This document shows, in pieces, positions 1 to 7,748 of a DNA stretch of 20,913 bases (positions within the stretch are counted from its first letter, which is position 1; each line of letters opens with the position of its first letter). A program made the translations under genes and the position numbers. The DNA lies in NCBI GenBank assembly GCA_024709185.1, contig JANJXE010000206.1, positions 1 to 20,913 of the forward strand. The letters are read 5' to 3'. The stretch is from Paludibacter sp. GTDB taxonomy: Bacteria > Bacteroidota > Bacteroidia > Bacteroidales > Paludibacteraceae. The notes under the pieces were generated by a model. The model did not search any database and had not been told where the DNA came from. It worked only from the letters and a program-made list of their open reading frames with translations.

Positions 1-428
1 AGCTTTCCCAGCATAAATGAATAAGGTTCAATCCAGTCCGGCGCCTCTCTATCCCATTGAACGTCAATTTTTCCGGCTACAGCTGCAACTTCGGGGTTCA
101 TTTTATAAACGTCAAGTATTGACTCAATGCAGTTAGGATTGAATAAACCGTCGTCATCACAAAAAATGAGAATATCGCCCTTGGCGATTTTTGCTCCGGC
201 ATGTCGGGCATGGGTGGAACCTTTTTTTTCCTCAAATAAGTAAATAATGTTAGTGAATCCGGACACAAAACTCTTAATTATATCCGCAGAGTTATCTTTT
301 GAATTATTATCAACTACTATTACTTCAAAATGTGACTCTGGAACTGATTGTTTTGTCCATGAATCTAATGATTTTTGTATAACATCAGAACGATTATAAG
401 TTGGAACTAATACAGAAACAAGTATCAT
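1..428 (-). CDS. Glycosyltransferase family 2, 3' end outside window
   Basis: This is the amino-terminal 142 or so residues of a GT-A fold glycosyltransferase; the stop codon lies beyond the left edge. Translation from the ATG at 428 opens with MILVSVLVPTYNRSDVI, the usual GT2 nucleotide-binding strand. It continues with FEVIVVDNNSKDNS near residues 34-46 and a DDD triad at about 91-93 (IFCDDDG), the metal and nucleotide-sugar binding site. An APDWIEP stretch at about 129-135 is common in GT2 enzymes of O-antigen loci. It probably adds one sugar to the repeat unit on the cytoplasmic face of the inner membrane. It starts 43 bp after the stop of the preceding glycosyltransferase and is the last visible gene of the AT-rich polysaccharide cluster. 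Donor and acceptor sugars cannot be read from the sequence. Confidence 0.88.
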   Translation of the reverse strand, partial: MILVSVLVPTYNRSDVIQKSLDSWTKQSVPESHFEVIVVDNNSKDNSADIIKSFVSGFTNIIYLFEEKKGSTHARHAGAKIAKGDILIFCDDDGLFNPNCIESILDVYKMNPEVAAVAGKIDVQWDREAPDWIEPYSFMLGK

Positions 429-471
429 CAGAGAATTGTCAAACAAAATGTCAAAATAAAATCAAATACAA

Positions 472-1518
472 TTAATAACACCATTTTCTTTCATTAGACT
501 TCTTTTTCTTTGCAAGTCTCTTCAAATAATAAAATGGCATAAATAATACAGAACAAATAAAACCAAGTTGACTGTTAATAAGTACTTTTGATAATGAGTT
601 GAGGTATTCATTAGGAAGTAACCTATGATTATTATCATCAAAAACAAATTGGTAAAAAATCAATTTCTGCTTTATTGAAGCACATACAACTTTTGGCACA
701 AATCCATTGAAATACCACTTTGCCATTTCAAATAAAGCACTTGAAAAATCAGGATGTGAACGCTCTATGTCTCTTGCCAAATTCAAAACCTCATTCCCAG
801 AAATAAATGCAAATTCATAAATAAGATCACCTCTGTATTTTTTGGAAAAATCGGTAATTGAAGCTTTATTTACTCTGTAAAAATACAGGTAATCGGAAAT
901 TGTATATAATTTTGATGTATATAATAATGATTTAAATAAAAAAGTAGTATCCTCATAAATAACACTATCAGGAAATCTGATATTATTAGTTAGCAAATAC
1001 TCCTTTTTATAGACTGCCCTCCACTCATAACCAAGCAAATAATGAGAAAAAGACTCTCCAAATCTTTTACGAATATAACCAGGACCATCAACAATTCCGG
1101 TATTATCAAAAACTTCAGCTGAATGTAATTTTTTTTCAGAAAAGTCGACCCTGTTGTAATTAAAGGCAATCACCTCTGGTTCTGAATCATGAATGATAGT
1201 CATTAACCTTTTCAATGAATTTTCTTCAATCCAATCATCCTGACCAACAAACCAAAGATAATCTCCGGTGGCGTTGTCGAGTCCTATATTGCAAACTGTT
1301 CCTGTTTTTAAGTTTATTTCATTCTTTATCAGAAGCAGATTCGAGATTTCTTTTTGTAATCTTTCTATTACAGCTACTGAGTTATCAGCGGATTTGTCGT
1401 CGATACAGATAATTTCAATATCGAGATTTTCCAATTTCTGACAGGCAATACTCATCAGACACTTCTCCATATATTGCTCTCCGTTAAAAACAGGTATAAT
1501 GAATGAAAACTTCAACAT
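472..1518 (-). CDS. Glycosyltransferase family 2
   Basis: A 348-residue GT2 (GT-A) enzyme. The N-terminus MLKFSFIIPVFNGEQYMEKC is the canonical start, followed by IEIICIDDKSADNS at about 34-47. At the metal-binding site it reads FVGQDDW (about 90-96), so the first Asp of the common DxDD pattern is replaced by Gly92, while Asp94 and Asp95 remain; GxDD variants do occur in the family. The C-terminal 50 residues are hydrophobic then very basic (FYYLKRLAKKKK), suggesting peripheral attachment to the inner membrane. The ATG at 1518 directly abuts the TAA of the upstream glycosyltransferase, so the two are translationally coupled. It likely builds a surface polysaccharide repeat unit; the sugar specificity is unknown. 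Confidence 0.93.
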   Translation of the reverse strand: MLKFSFIIPVFNGEQYMEKCLMSIACQKLENLDIEIICIDDKSADNSVAVIERLQKEISNLLLIKNEINLKTGTVCNIGLDNATGDYLWFVGQDDWIEENSLKRLMTIIHDSEPEVIAFNYNRVDFSEKKLHSAEVFDNTGIVDGPGYIRKRFGESFSHYLLGYEWRAVYKKEYLLTNNIRFPDSVIYEDTTFLFKSLLYTSKLYTISDYLYFYRVNKASITDFSKKYRGDLIYEFAFISGNEVLNLARDIERSHPDFSSALFEMAKWYFNGFVPKVVCASIKQKLIFYQFVFDDNNHRLLPNEYLNSLSKVLINSQLGFICSVLFMPFYYLKRLAKKKKSNERKWCY

Positions 1519-2562
1519 TTATTTCATTTGGTATTTTCTACCTTTCCTGTCTTTAATCAACACATAAAGAAATGAAGCAATTTTAAAGACAGTATAACCG
1601 GAAGTAAAAAGCAAAGAAAGAAAAAACGGTAATTCTTTTTTTAACAAATTGATTTTTTGAGAATTATATACATTCACGAAATTCATGGCTATTTCCACAC
1701 TTAAACTGTTATCAAAACTTTTTCTATACCTGATAAAATCATGTTGTAAATATATTAGATTGAAAAGTCTCGTGTTTCTAAATAGAACATTTACAGGATC
1801 CAATAATTCAAATTTTTCATCTACAAACCGATTGAGAATTTCATCAGTAAGTAATCTGTCAAAAAGTTTTGGTGATATATATCTTGTAATAGATTCATTA
1901 TTATTCCTGTAAAAATATTTTGTTTCAGCAAAAGCTACTTTATTTGATTTATATAGTAAATGTCTTGAGGCTATCTCATCTGAAATGAAATACTTACCTT
2001 CAGGAACATTTTGAAACAAATCTCTTTTAACTAACATTCCGTTACAGGGTATCAACCATTTACCTATAGTTAATCTGCAGGCATCTTTACCTTCCAGAAC
2101 TTGATTCATATCAAAATCGGAAAGAGGTAATCTCCAAATTTCACCCTTAGATTGGGTTGCACAACCAATCATTCTCAGTATCACTATGTCAGCACTGGTA
2201 TCACGTTGTCTCTGAACAACTTTTTCAATAGTATCTAATTCTATAAGGTCATCAGCATCCAGATTAAACACAAACAATCCAGTGGAATTTCTAATTGCAA
2301 TGTTTCTTGGGATGTTGGCACATCCGTGATTGGGAACTGAAATCACCCTAAATCGATCATCCTTTTCAATAAAACGTTCTATAATTTGCAGTGAATTGTC
2401 TGTTGAACCATCATTAACCAGTACACATTCAAAATTTCTAAATATTTGATTTTGAACGCATGATAAGGTCTCAAATATAAACTTCTCAGCATTAAAAACA
2501 GGTATAACAATGGATATGTTTGGCACGGTATTATTGTCAATTGTTGAAACCACAGAGCACAT
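1519..2562 (-). CDS. Glycosyltransferase family 2
   Basis: A 347-residue GT2 enzyme. ISIVIPVFNAEKFIFETL (about 16-33) is the first nucleotide-binding strand, VLVNDGSTDNS (about 47-57) the second, and FNLDADD (about 99-105) carries the DxD metal site. The remainder is a mixed region with aromatic and basic residues that ends in a hydrophobic segment (LLFTSGYTVFKIASFLYVLI) and a lysine/arginine-rich tail, consistent with membrane association. The start at 2562 is the only Met before the catalytic domain and overlaps the end of the upstream gene by 26 bp, indicating one operon. Base composition is low GC, as for its neighbours. The likely role is one sugar transfer in repeat-unit assembly; donor and acceptor are undetermined. 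Confidence 0.93.
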   Translation of the reverse strand: MCSVVSTIDNNTVPNISIVIPVFNAEKFIFETLSCVQNQIFRNFECVLVNDGSTDNSLQIIERFIEKDDRFRVISVPNHGCANIPRNIAIRNSTGLFVFNLDADDLIELDTIEKVVQRQRDTSADIVILRMIGCATQSKGEIWRLPLSDFDMNQVLEGKDACRLTIGKWLIPCNGMLVKRDLFQNVPEGKYFISDEIASRHLLYKSNKVAFAETKYFYRNNNESITRYISPKLFDRLLTDEILNRFVDEKFELLDPVNVLFRNTRLFNLIYLQHDFIRYRKSFDNSLSVEIAMNFVNVYNSQKINLLKKELPFFLSLLFTSGYTVFKIASFLYVLIKDRKGRKYQMK

Positions 2563-3529
2563 GTTTCAGAAAGAAAATCTGATTTTTAAAACTCAATAAT
2601 TTGATTACTTTAAAATCATAAAATATATTTATTCTGCAAAGTGTATTAAAGTTACTCTTTTCACTTTTACTTAGACGGATATAATATTTAGTATATATTG
2701 AAATAATATAATTGGAAACTGCACGGAACTCCTTTCTAACAGCTAACTCTTTCACAGGTACCATTCGGTATAAATCGTAAACCAAACGTGCGCATATAAA
2801 ACATTTCTCATACAGCTTTTCTGCAACAGGCAATATCTCAATTTTTCCACCTAATGATAAGTCGTTAATACGATAAACATAGCAACTCTGGGTAATTGAT
2901 TTTATGCGTTCGGCAAGTAAGAGCGACTTCAGCGTAAAGGGCACATCTTCTCCCATGTTTATTGGAGGTGAGAAAATGTTTTGTTTATCTAAAAACTCTC
3001 TTTTATAAACCTGAGTCCATATAGGACTTATTTCACTAAAGTTGCCGATGCAATAAATGTTAAGGAAATCTATTCCTTTAAAAGTTTCAGTATGTTTAAA
3101 TGGGTAATCATTATTGGTGGATTGCTTTTGGTCAACTTTACGATCAAAATTAAAAATAAGGACATCAAGGTCAAATAATTCACATTCCTTTAAAATAATT
3201 TGGATTGAATTTTTATTAATCATATCATCAGAGTCGACATTCCAAATGTACTTGCCTTTTGCTATACTCCTTCCGGTATTTCTTGCCCTTCCAAGCTTTC
3301 TATTTACATCATGTTCAATTAAAATTAAATTGGTGTGACGTTTCTGAAAATCAAGAACTATTTCTCTTGAATTATCAGGAGAGGCATCGTTAACACAAAT
3401 CACCTCATACAAATTTTCTGGAATTTCATGATTATAAACACTTTCCAAACAATCCGAAATATAATTTTCTACATTATAAAACGGAATTACAATAGACAAT
3501 AAGGGTAATGTTACAGTTTCGGAATTCAC
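2537..3529 (-). CDS. Glycosyltransferase family 2
   Basis: A 330-residue GT2 enzyme. It has LLSIVIPFYNVENYISDCL (about 10-28), YEVICVNDASPDNS (about 41-54) and WNVDSDD (about 96-102) as DxD metal site. A GRARNTGRSIAKGKYI stretch (about 80-95) precedes the DxD, as is normal for the fold. It overlaps the methyltransferase upstream by four bases (ATGA type) and the next glycosyltransferase downstream by 26 bases, so it sits inside a tightly coupled operon. The C-terminus is basic and hydrophobic. It likely acts on an undecaprenyl-linked intermediate on the cytoplasmic side of the inner membrane; the specific sugar is not predictable. Confidence 0.93.
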   Translation of the reverse strand: MNSETVTLPLLSIVIPFYNVENYISDCLESVYNHEIPENLYEVICVNDASPDNSREIVLDFQKRHTNLILIEHDVNRKLGRARNTGRSIAKGKYIWNVDSDDMINKNSIQIILKECELFDLDVLIFNFDRKVDQKQSTNNDYPFKHTETFKGIDFLNIYCIGNFSEISPIWTQVYKREFLDKQNIFSPPINMGEDVPFTLKSLLLAERIKSITQSCYVYRINDLSLGGKIEILPVAEKLYEKCFICARLVYDLYRMVPVKELAVRKEFRAVSNYIISIYTKYYIRLSKSEKSNFNTLCRINIFYDFKVIKLLSFKNQIFFLKHVLCGFNN

Positions 3530-4296
3530 TTTCTAAACTTAAGTGCAACCAATAAACTTTTAATTATCATTTTAATATAAATGACAAAACCAGCTCTTCC
3601 TTTTACCAAATTCTCATATTCAGACTCATATGAAGACTTTTTATCAATTAATTGAAGGCTGGAGTTATAATAGTCTGGGTGAATGTAATTAATAACCGGA
3701 ACTATCTGACTAAACAAATCAGCTACTTCTTCCTTTTGATTTTTTACAACTAAAAACATATTTTGCTTATACCATGAATAAATATCTTTGTTGTTCCAGA
3801 AGACTGGTCTTAAATAATCCAAAAAGGCATACCCGTGTTGATTGAACTTCTCAGCCCAGTAGGTAGGCCATTGTTCATTAAGATGATTTTGTCCTCCTTG
3901 ACCGGGAAAAGCAGCAGAAAAAACGATTACATCACTTAATTTCACAAGATTCCTTACAAAAATATCTGCTGAATCCGGTTTCAAATGCTCAGCAACTTCC
4001 AATGAAATGGCCAAATCAAATTTTCTTTCAAGCTGAAACTCTTCTTCAAGATTTAATACTTTAAAATTATTCTCTTCTATGTATTTATTGAGTAGTTGTA
4101 TGTTTACCCACTCACCATCAATACCCAAATAATCTTTCACTCCAAAATCATTAAATACTTTCAAAAAAGTTCCTATACCACAACCAACATCTACAACACT
4201 TTTTGGTTTTAATTTTTCGATTATATACGGTACAATGATCAATGGAGAATTAATATTATGATGAACTTCATCATGAATATATTTTTCATTACTCAT
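3526..4296 (-). CDS. Class I SAM-dependent methyltransferase
   Basis: About 256 residues from the ATG at 4296. Motif I is VVDVGCGIGTF, the SAM-binding glycine-rich loop; a GIDGEWV segment follows (acidic residue expected to bind the ribose), then AISLEVAEHL (motif for the post-II region). This is a Methyltransf_11/23-like Rossmann fold. An upstream in-frame ATG at 4323 would overlap the ATPase gene by 20 bp. I prefer 4296 because MSNEKYIHDE resembles the start of related enzymes and lies 7 bp after the ATPase stop. The last residues are hydrophobic and basic. In an ABC-exported polysaccharide cluster, such enzymes often modify a sugar or cap the non-reducing chain end recognised by the Wzt C-terminal domain. 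That capping role is inferred from position, not shown by sequence. Confidence 0.88.
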   Translation of the reverse strand: MSNEKYIHDEVHHNINSPLIIVPYIIEKLKPKSVVDVGCGIGTFLKVFNDFGVKDYLGIDGEWVNIQLLNKYIEENNFKVLNLEEEFQLERKFDLAISLEVAEHLKPDSADIFVRNLVKLSDVIVFSAAFPGQGGQNHLNEQWPTYWAEKFNQHGYAFLDYLRPVFWNNKDIYSWYKQNMFLVVKNQKEEVADLFSQIVPVINYIHPDYYNSSLQLIDKKSSYESEYENLVKGRAGFVIYIKMIIKSLLVALKFRK

Positions 4297-4303
4297 ATGA
4301 AGC

Positions 4304-5533
4304 TTATTTAAATTTGAAATCAACTATCGGGATAATTAAACCTTCTGCCGATATGTTTTTTTGAAAATATAAATCTCCATTATTCTCGACTTCGAGCGAT
4401 ATGCATTTTTCTTCCTGATAAATGGTATCGTCTTCACTTCTTTGAATGCCATCACTAAACCAAATTGAAACAGGATATAATCCGTTAGTAAGTAATGGAG
4501 AACTAATTATAGCTTCAACTTCTCCCTTGTTCTTTGGTTTTCCAAAATCAGAAATTCCCAAATTTATAGGATTTGTACCAAATAACGGGTTATCGTAATT
4601 ATCATATATTACAAATCCCAAATTTGGTTGTTTTATTATCCTATCACCATTGTACTTAACTTTTAAGTGGATATTTCTGTTTATATGTTTAATTTCTACT
4701 GATTTTACCTGACTATTTTCAGGAAAATGAATTTGTTTATAAGTCTGTCCAGCGATATAGTTAGAAATTGCCTTTTCTGCTTTACCATCAAAAACTACTT
4801 GCCCTTTCTCCATAACTATAACACGTGTACATAAATTACGCACCGCCGCCATATTATGACTCACAAACAACACCGTACGTCCTTCCCCACGGGAAACATC
4901 CTGCATCTTCCCAATCGCCTTCTTCTGAAACTCTGCATCTCCTACTGCCAACACCTCATCCACCACTAATATTTCGGGTTCGAGGTGGGCGGCGATGGCG
5001 AAACCGAGGCGTACGGTCATGCCGGAGGAGTAGCGCTTAACGGGGGTGTCGAGGTAGCGCTCCACGCCGGAGAAGTCCACTATTTCGTCGAGCTTGCGGG
5101 TGATTTCGGCTTTGGTCATCCCCATGATGGCGCCGTTCATGTAGATGTTTTCGCGGCCGGTCATTTCGGGATGGAAGCCGGTGCCTACCTCGAGCAGGGA
5201 GGCGATGCGGCCACGGGCTTTGATGGTGCCGGTGGTGGGCGAAGTTACTTTGGAAAGGATTTTCAGAAGGGTGGACTTGCCAGCGCCGTTTTTACCAATA
5301 ATGCCCAGCACATCGCCCTGTTCCACTTTAAAACTGATGTCTTTCAACGCCCATACATAGTCGCTCTCGCCACGGTGCGCACGGTCGTTCACTTCGCCAA
5401 TCTTCAGGTAGGGATCTTCTTTTCCCCGGATGTTCATCTGAAACCAGCGGTTCAGGTCATGCGACAGGGTACGGGTGGAAACGAGTCCCAACCGGTATTG
5501 TTTCGAGATATTTTCAAATTCGATGGCGGTCAT
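4304..5533 (-). CDS. wzt: ABC transporter ATP-binding protein, Wzt-like, polysaccharide export
   Basis: A 409-residue ATPase that would power export of a lipid-linked polysaccharide through the adjacent permease. Walker A GKNGAGKST is at 80-88, the ABC signature YSSGM at 168-172, Walker B ILVVDE at 188-193 and the H-loop His at 226. An N-terminal insert of about 45 residues before WALKDISF is typical of polysaccharide ABC ATPases. After about residue 265 a separate beta-rich domain follows, in the position of the Wzt-C polysaccharide-binding domain of E. coli O8/O9a. Base composition changes within the gene: a hand count gives about 65% GC at 4981-5040 but about 27% at 4561-4620, so the C-terminal domain looks recombined with the AT-rich glycosyltransferase block. 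It starts 11 bp after the stop of the GT-B gene. KpsT/TagH-type ATPases are the alternative families, but the C-terminal extension favours Wzt. Confidence 0.92.
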   Translation of the reverse strand: MTAIEFENISKQYRLGLVSTRTLSHDLNRWFQMNIRGKEDPYLKIGEVNDRAHRGESDYVWALKDISFKVEQGDVLGIIGKNGAGKSTLLKILSKVTSPTTGTIKARGRIASLLEVGTGFHPEMTGRENIYMNGAIMGMTKAEITRKLDEIVDFSGVERYLDTPVKRYSSGMTVRLGFAIAAHLEPEILVVDEVLAVGDAEFQKKAIGKMQDVSRGEGRTVLFVSHNMAAVRNLCTRVIVMEKGQVVFDGKAEKAISNYIAGQTYKQIHFPENSQVKSVEIKHINRNIHLKVKYNGDRIIKQPNLGFVIYDNYDNPLFGTNPINLGISDFGKPKNKGEVEAIISSPLLTNGLYPVSIWFSDGIQRSEDDTIYQEEKCISLEVENNGDLYFQKNISAEGLIIPIVDFKFK

Positions 5534-5544
5534 GGTTTCTTACT

Positions 5545-6492
5545 TCAGGCGAGCCGCCCTTTTAAGTGCAGGTATCTGGCGTATAAGTAATTTACCGGTC
5601 GTGGTTGCTTCGGGCCGTGTTGTTCTGCAATGGCCAGGTACTGCTGCACGGCCTTTTCGATGTTTAATTCCTGAAGGGCAAATTCACGAAGGAACTGCCC
5701 ATCGGCAGGATTGTATTTTTTAAATTCTTCGGCCAGAGCGGCGGCATCCATCTTTCTTCCGGTGCCTCTGCCTGAACAGTTGTGCTCCATCGCTTTTACA
5801 ACATTTTCGGAATGAAGGTACCCATCGCCCAGCGCTGTACTGTAGGTCCGCTTATCAAACGAGACAACCGTTCGTCCGCAGGCCATCGCATCGTAGAGCG
5901 ACCGCCCGATTCCTACTACCATATCGGCATGATTGATCAGTTCCTCAATCTCCCAAACGTTGTGCAATCGCTTGTCGGCCGTCAGAAAGCGCAACTGTTG
6001 TTGCCTGCATACTTCCTCCACCAACGCATTCGCTTCTTGGGTCTGACAAAGCGAAAGTACACACTGAAGCTGAGGATTCAGCTCCCGGGTGGGTTTAAAA
6101 CGCCTGCAATCGATGCCGTTGTGAATAATGGTAGAGTTTACACCTTTGGATTTGAGGTGCATGTAAACTTCACGTGTCACACTGACATGTGCATCGGCGT
6201 AGCTCGAAGGCTGCTCAAGGGCAGGTAACATCCCGTGACAGGTTTGAATAATAAACCCGTACCGGTGCAAGAGTTCAAGGGATGTATTGTGATTTGCCAA
6301 AATCAGGTCGTACTGGCTGAGACTTTTGTAGCGCACGCCCAACTCTTCAATTTTTTTGGAAACTATGCCTTTTTTAAAGGTAAAATATTCGACCTGATGA
6401 CCCAACCGAAGCAACTCAACTATCAATGCGTAGGTGTAATTCTGCGTTCCCCCTGTTTGCCTGAGCAAATGATTAGCAACTAGTATATTCAT
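5545..6492 (-). CDS. GT-B glycosyltransferase (GT4-like)
   Basis: About 315 residues from the ATG at 6492. The opening MNILVANHLLRQTGGTQNYT is the GT-B pattern in which a glycine-rich loop follows the first strand (family GT4/Glycos_transf_4). A C-terminal domain contains MVVGIGRSLYDAMACGRTVV, matching the family's nucleotide-sugar site with a conserved small-residue/EAMA-type helix, here DAMA. An ATG at 6507 would add five residues (MLLIF); I prefer 6492 because the residues from there form the first beta strand directly. Its base composition matches the permease and the ATPase N-terminal half rather than the AT-rich genes to its left, so it seems to belong to the conserved part of the locus. 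It has its own candidate promoter and a 241-bp leader region, separating it from the permease gene. The sugar is unknown. Confidence 0.88.
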   Translation of the reverse strand: MNILVANHLLRQTGGTQNYTYALIVELLRLGHQVEYFTFKKGIVSKKIEELGVRYKSLSQYDLILANHNTSLELLHRYGFIIQTCHGMLPALEQPSSYADAHVSVTREVYMHLKSKGVNSTIIHNGIDCRRFKPTRELNPQLQCVLSLCQTQEANALVEEVCRQQQLRFLTADKRLHNVWEIEELINHADMVVGIGRSLYDAMACGRTVVSFDKRTYSTALGDGYLHSENVVKAMEHNCSGRGTGRKMDAAALAEEFKKYNPADGQFLREFALQELNIEKAVQQYLAIAEQHGPKQPRPVNYLYARYLHLKGRLA

Positions 6493-6507
6493 GAATATCA
6501 ACAGCAC

Positions 6508-6536
6508 AGCCCTGTCAGTCCCACGACCAGAGGGCT
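6508..6536 (-). promoter_or_regulatory. Hairpin in the leader of the GT-B gene
   Basis: AGCCCT at 6508-6513 pairs with AGGGCT at 6531-6536. The stem can continue with GTC (6514-6516) and GAC (6525-6527) if CAG at 6528-6530 bulges out, giving nine pairs. It ends 15 bases upstream of the ATG at 6492, so in the mRNA it would lie beside the ribosome-entry region. No U-run follows, so it is not a terminator. Function is unknown. Confidence 0.35.
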
Positions 6537-6624
6537 AACATCTTATTAATTAATAAAATAACCAAAATGCAGATGAATTATTCCGGAGTCTGCAAATTGG
6601 AAATTTTGGATTTGAAATCAGTAG

Positions 6625-6654
6625 CAAAGTTAGCATTTTCTTTAGATTACGAAA
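6625..6654 (-). promoter_or_regulatory. Candidate Bacteroidetes promoter for the GT-B gene
   Basis: On the minus strand TAACTTTG (6632-6625), followed by C, matches the TAnnTTTG -7 consensus exactly. A TTTC at 6654-6651 lies 18 bp further upstream, close to the -33 TTTG consensus. The predicted transcript would start near 6618 and carry a leader of about 125 bases. Confidence 0.5.
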
Positions 6655-6733
6655 GTCTTGTTAACAAAAAATTGACGAAATGACTCGTTTTTTTTATCAT
6701 TTGGAAAGAAAAGCAGCATTCTGTAAAAAGTAC

Positions 6734-7570
6734 TTATACCGTATCCATAAAACTACGTTGCACTTTATTGAACACAACTATGCCGACAGCCAATAGCACC
6801 ACCATGAATACAAAACTGTAAATCAGGTAATTCCAGTTAAACGTACCTATTCCCATAGTAGCTACACGAAAGGTTTCGACGATGGATGTCACCGGATTCA
6901 GGGCCATCAGCGCTTGTCGCTTTTCCGACATGGTGCTCAGGGGATAAATCACCGGCGTGGCATACATCCAGAGCTGTACAATAAAGCTGAACAGGATGGT
7001 CAGGTCGCGGTACTTTGTAGTCATCGAGGAGATGATGATGCCGAAACCCAGTGCCAGTCCGGCCAGCATCACAATGAGCAGGGGAAGTAGCAGGAGGTAA
7101 ATGGTGGGCGCTATCTGCACGCCGGTAAACCAATAATAGAGGTACACTGCCACGAACAGCAAAAACTGAATACCCATTCGCATAAGGTTGGACGTGACGG
7201 TTGCCAGGGGCACAATCAGCCTGGGGAAATACACTTTCCCGAAAATGGCCTGATGCGTGGTAAAGGTCGACGAGGTTTTATTCAGACAATCAGCGAAGTA
7301 CTGCCAGGTCACGATACCCGCGAGGTAAAACAGCGCTTCGGGCAGACCGTCGGTTGAAATGCCCGCTATGCCAGCAAACACAATCATGTACATCACTGTT
7401 GTGAGGGCAGGCTGAATAAAAAACCAGGTGGGGCCCAGCACTGTTTGCTTGTACTGTGTAATGATATCGCGCTTTACAAACATAGCAAACAGGTCGCGGT
7501 ACTGCCATATTTCGCGAAAATCGACTTCGAACAGGCGGTTTTTAGGCTTGATAACGGTGGTAAAAGACAC
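6734..7570 (-). CDS. wzm: ABC-2 type permease, Wzm-like, polysaccharide export
   Basis: A 278-residue inner-membrane permease of the ABC-2 family that pairs with the Wzt-like ATPase to export an undecaprenyl-linked glycan to the periplasm. Residues 1-48 are a cytoplasmic amphipathic region (FREIWQYRDLFAMFVKRDI), usual for Wzm/TagG. Hydrophobic segments lie at about 49-70, 78-96, 118-148, 155-181, 189-211 and 247-268, giving six membrane spans. The MYATPVIYPLS motif at about 202-212 and the following LNPVTSIVETFR are family hallmarks. The start is GTG at 7570: an in-frame TAA lies nine bases upstream and the next in-frame ATG is at residue 30, too late for a full protein. A gap of 241 bp to the GT-B gene suggests a partly separate transcript. 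An inverted-repeat segment carrying the likely promoter lies immediately upstream. Confidence 0.93.
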   Translation of the reverse strand: MSFTTVIKPKNRLFEVDFREIWQYRDLFAMFVKRDIITQYKQTVLGPTWFFIQPALTTVMYMIVFAGIAGISTDGLPEALFYLAGIVTWQYFADCLNKTSSTFTTHQAIFGKVYFPRLIVPLATVTSNLMRMGIQFLLFVAVYLYYWFTGVQIAPTIYLLLLPLLIVMLAGLALGFGIIISSMTTKYRDLTILFSFIVQLWMYATPVIYPLSTMSEKRQALMALNPVTSIVETFRVATMGIGTFNWNYLIYSFVFMVVLLAVGIVVFNKVQRSFMDTV

Positions 7571-7576
7571 GATTTT

Positions 7577-7748
7577 TTAATGATTAATGTTTAATGATAA
7601 ATGATTAATGGGTGCAAAGGTACGATTTATTTACGTTTTTATATTGTTGGTAACCGTTTATAATTATGAGTTTTAGTTATTCTCTTTCAACGTATATAAT
7701 CTCGTAACTGCACCCATTAATCATTTATCATTAAACATTAAACATTAA
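7577..7748. repeat. Long inverted repeat bracketing a 92-bp segment (possible invertible promoter)
   Basis: The arm at 7584-7616 is the exact reverse complement of 7709-7741 (33/33). Extending to 7577-7616 and 7709-7748 gives 39/40. The outer part of each arm is built of TTAATGA-type heptamers and the inner end is GGGTGCA. The 92 bp between (7617-7708) are AT-rich and hold no ORF. The right arm contains the last codons and stop of the nucleotidyltransferase gene. The left arm forms the leader of the permease gene, and a -7 element lies across its inner edge. The layout resembles invertible capsule promoters of Bacteroides; a MITE or two inverted copies of a dispersed repeat are alternatives. 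Confidence 0.85.
7615..7622 (-). promoter_or_regulatory. -7 element of candidate permease promoter
   Basis: The minus strand reads TACCTTTG followed by C, a perfect TAnnTTTG. Six of its eight bases are inside the 92-bp segment and two are in the left inverted-repeat arm. No convincing TTTG is seen 19-21 bp upstream. Transcription would start about 7608, inside the arm, giving a leader of roughly 38 bases before the GTG at 7570. Inverting the segment would point this element away from the permease gene. Confidence 0.5.

Noticed and set aside
4985..5590. 201-residue plus-strand ORF opposite the ATPase gene
   Set aside because: It lies entirely across the strongly supported NBD of the ATPase and the end of the GT-B gene, has no recognisable fold, and is open because of the GC-rich codon use on the other strand.
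7584..7741. Long inverted repeat as an intrinsic terminator
   Set aside because: Loop of 92 bases, AT-rich stem, and no U-run after either arm on either strand.
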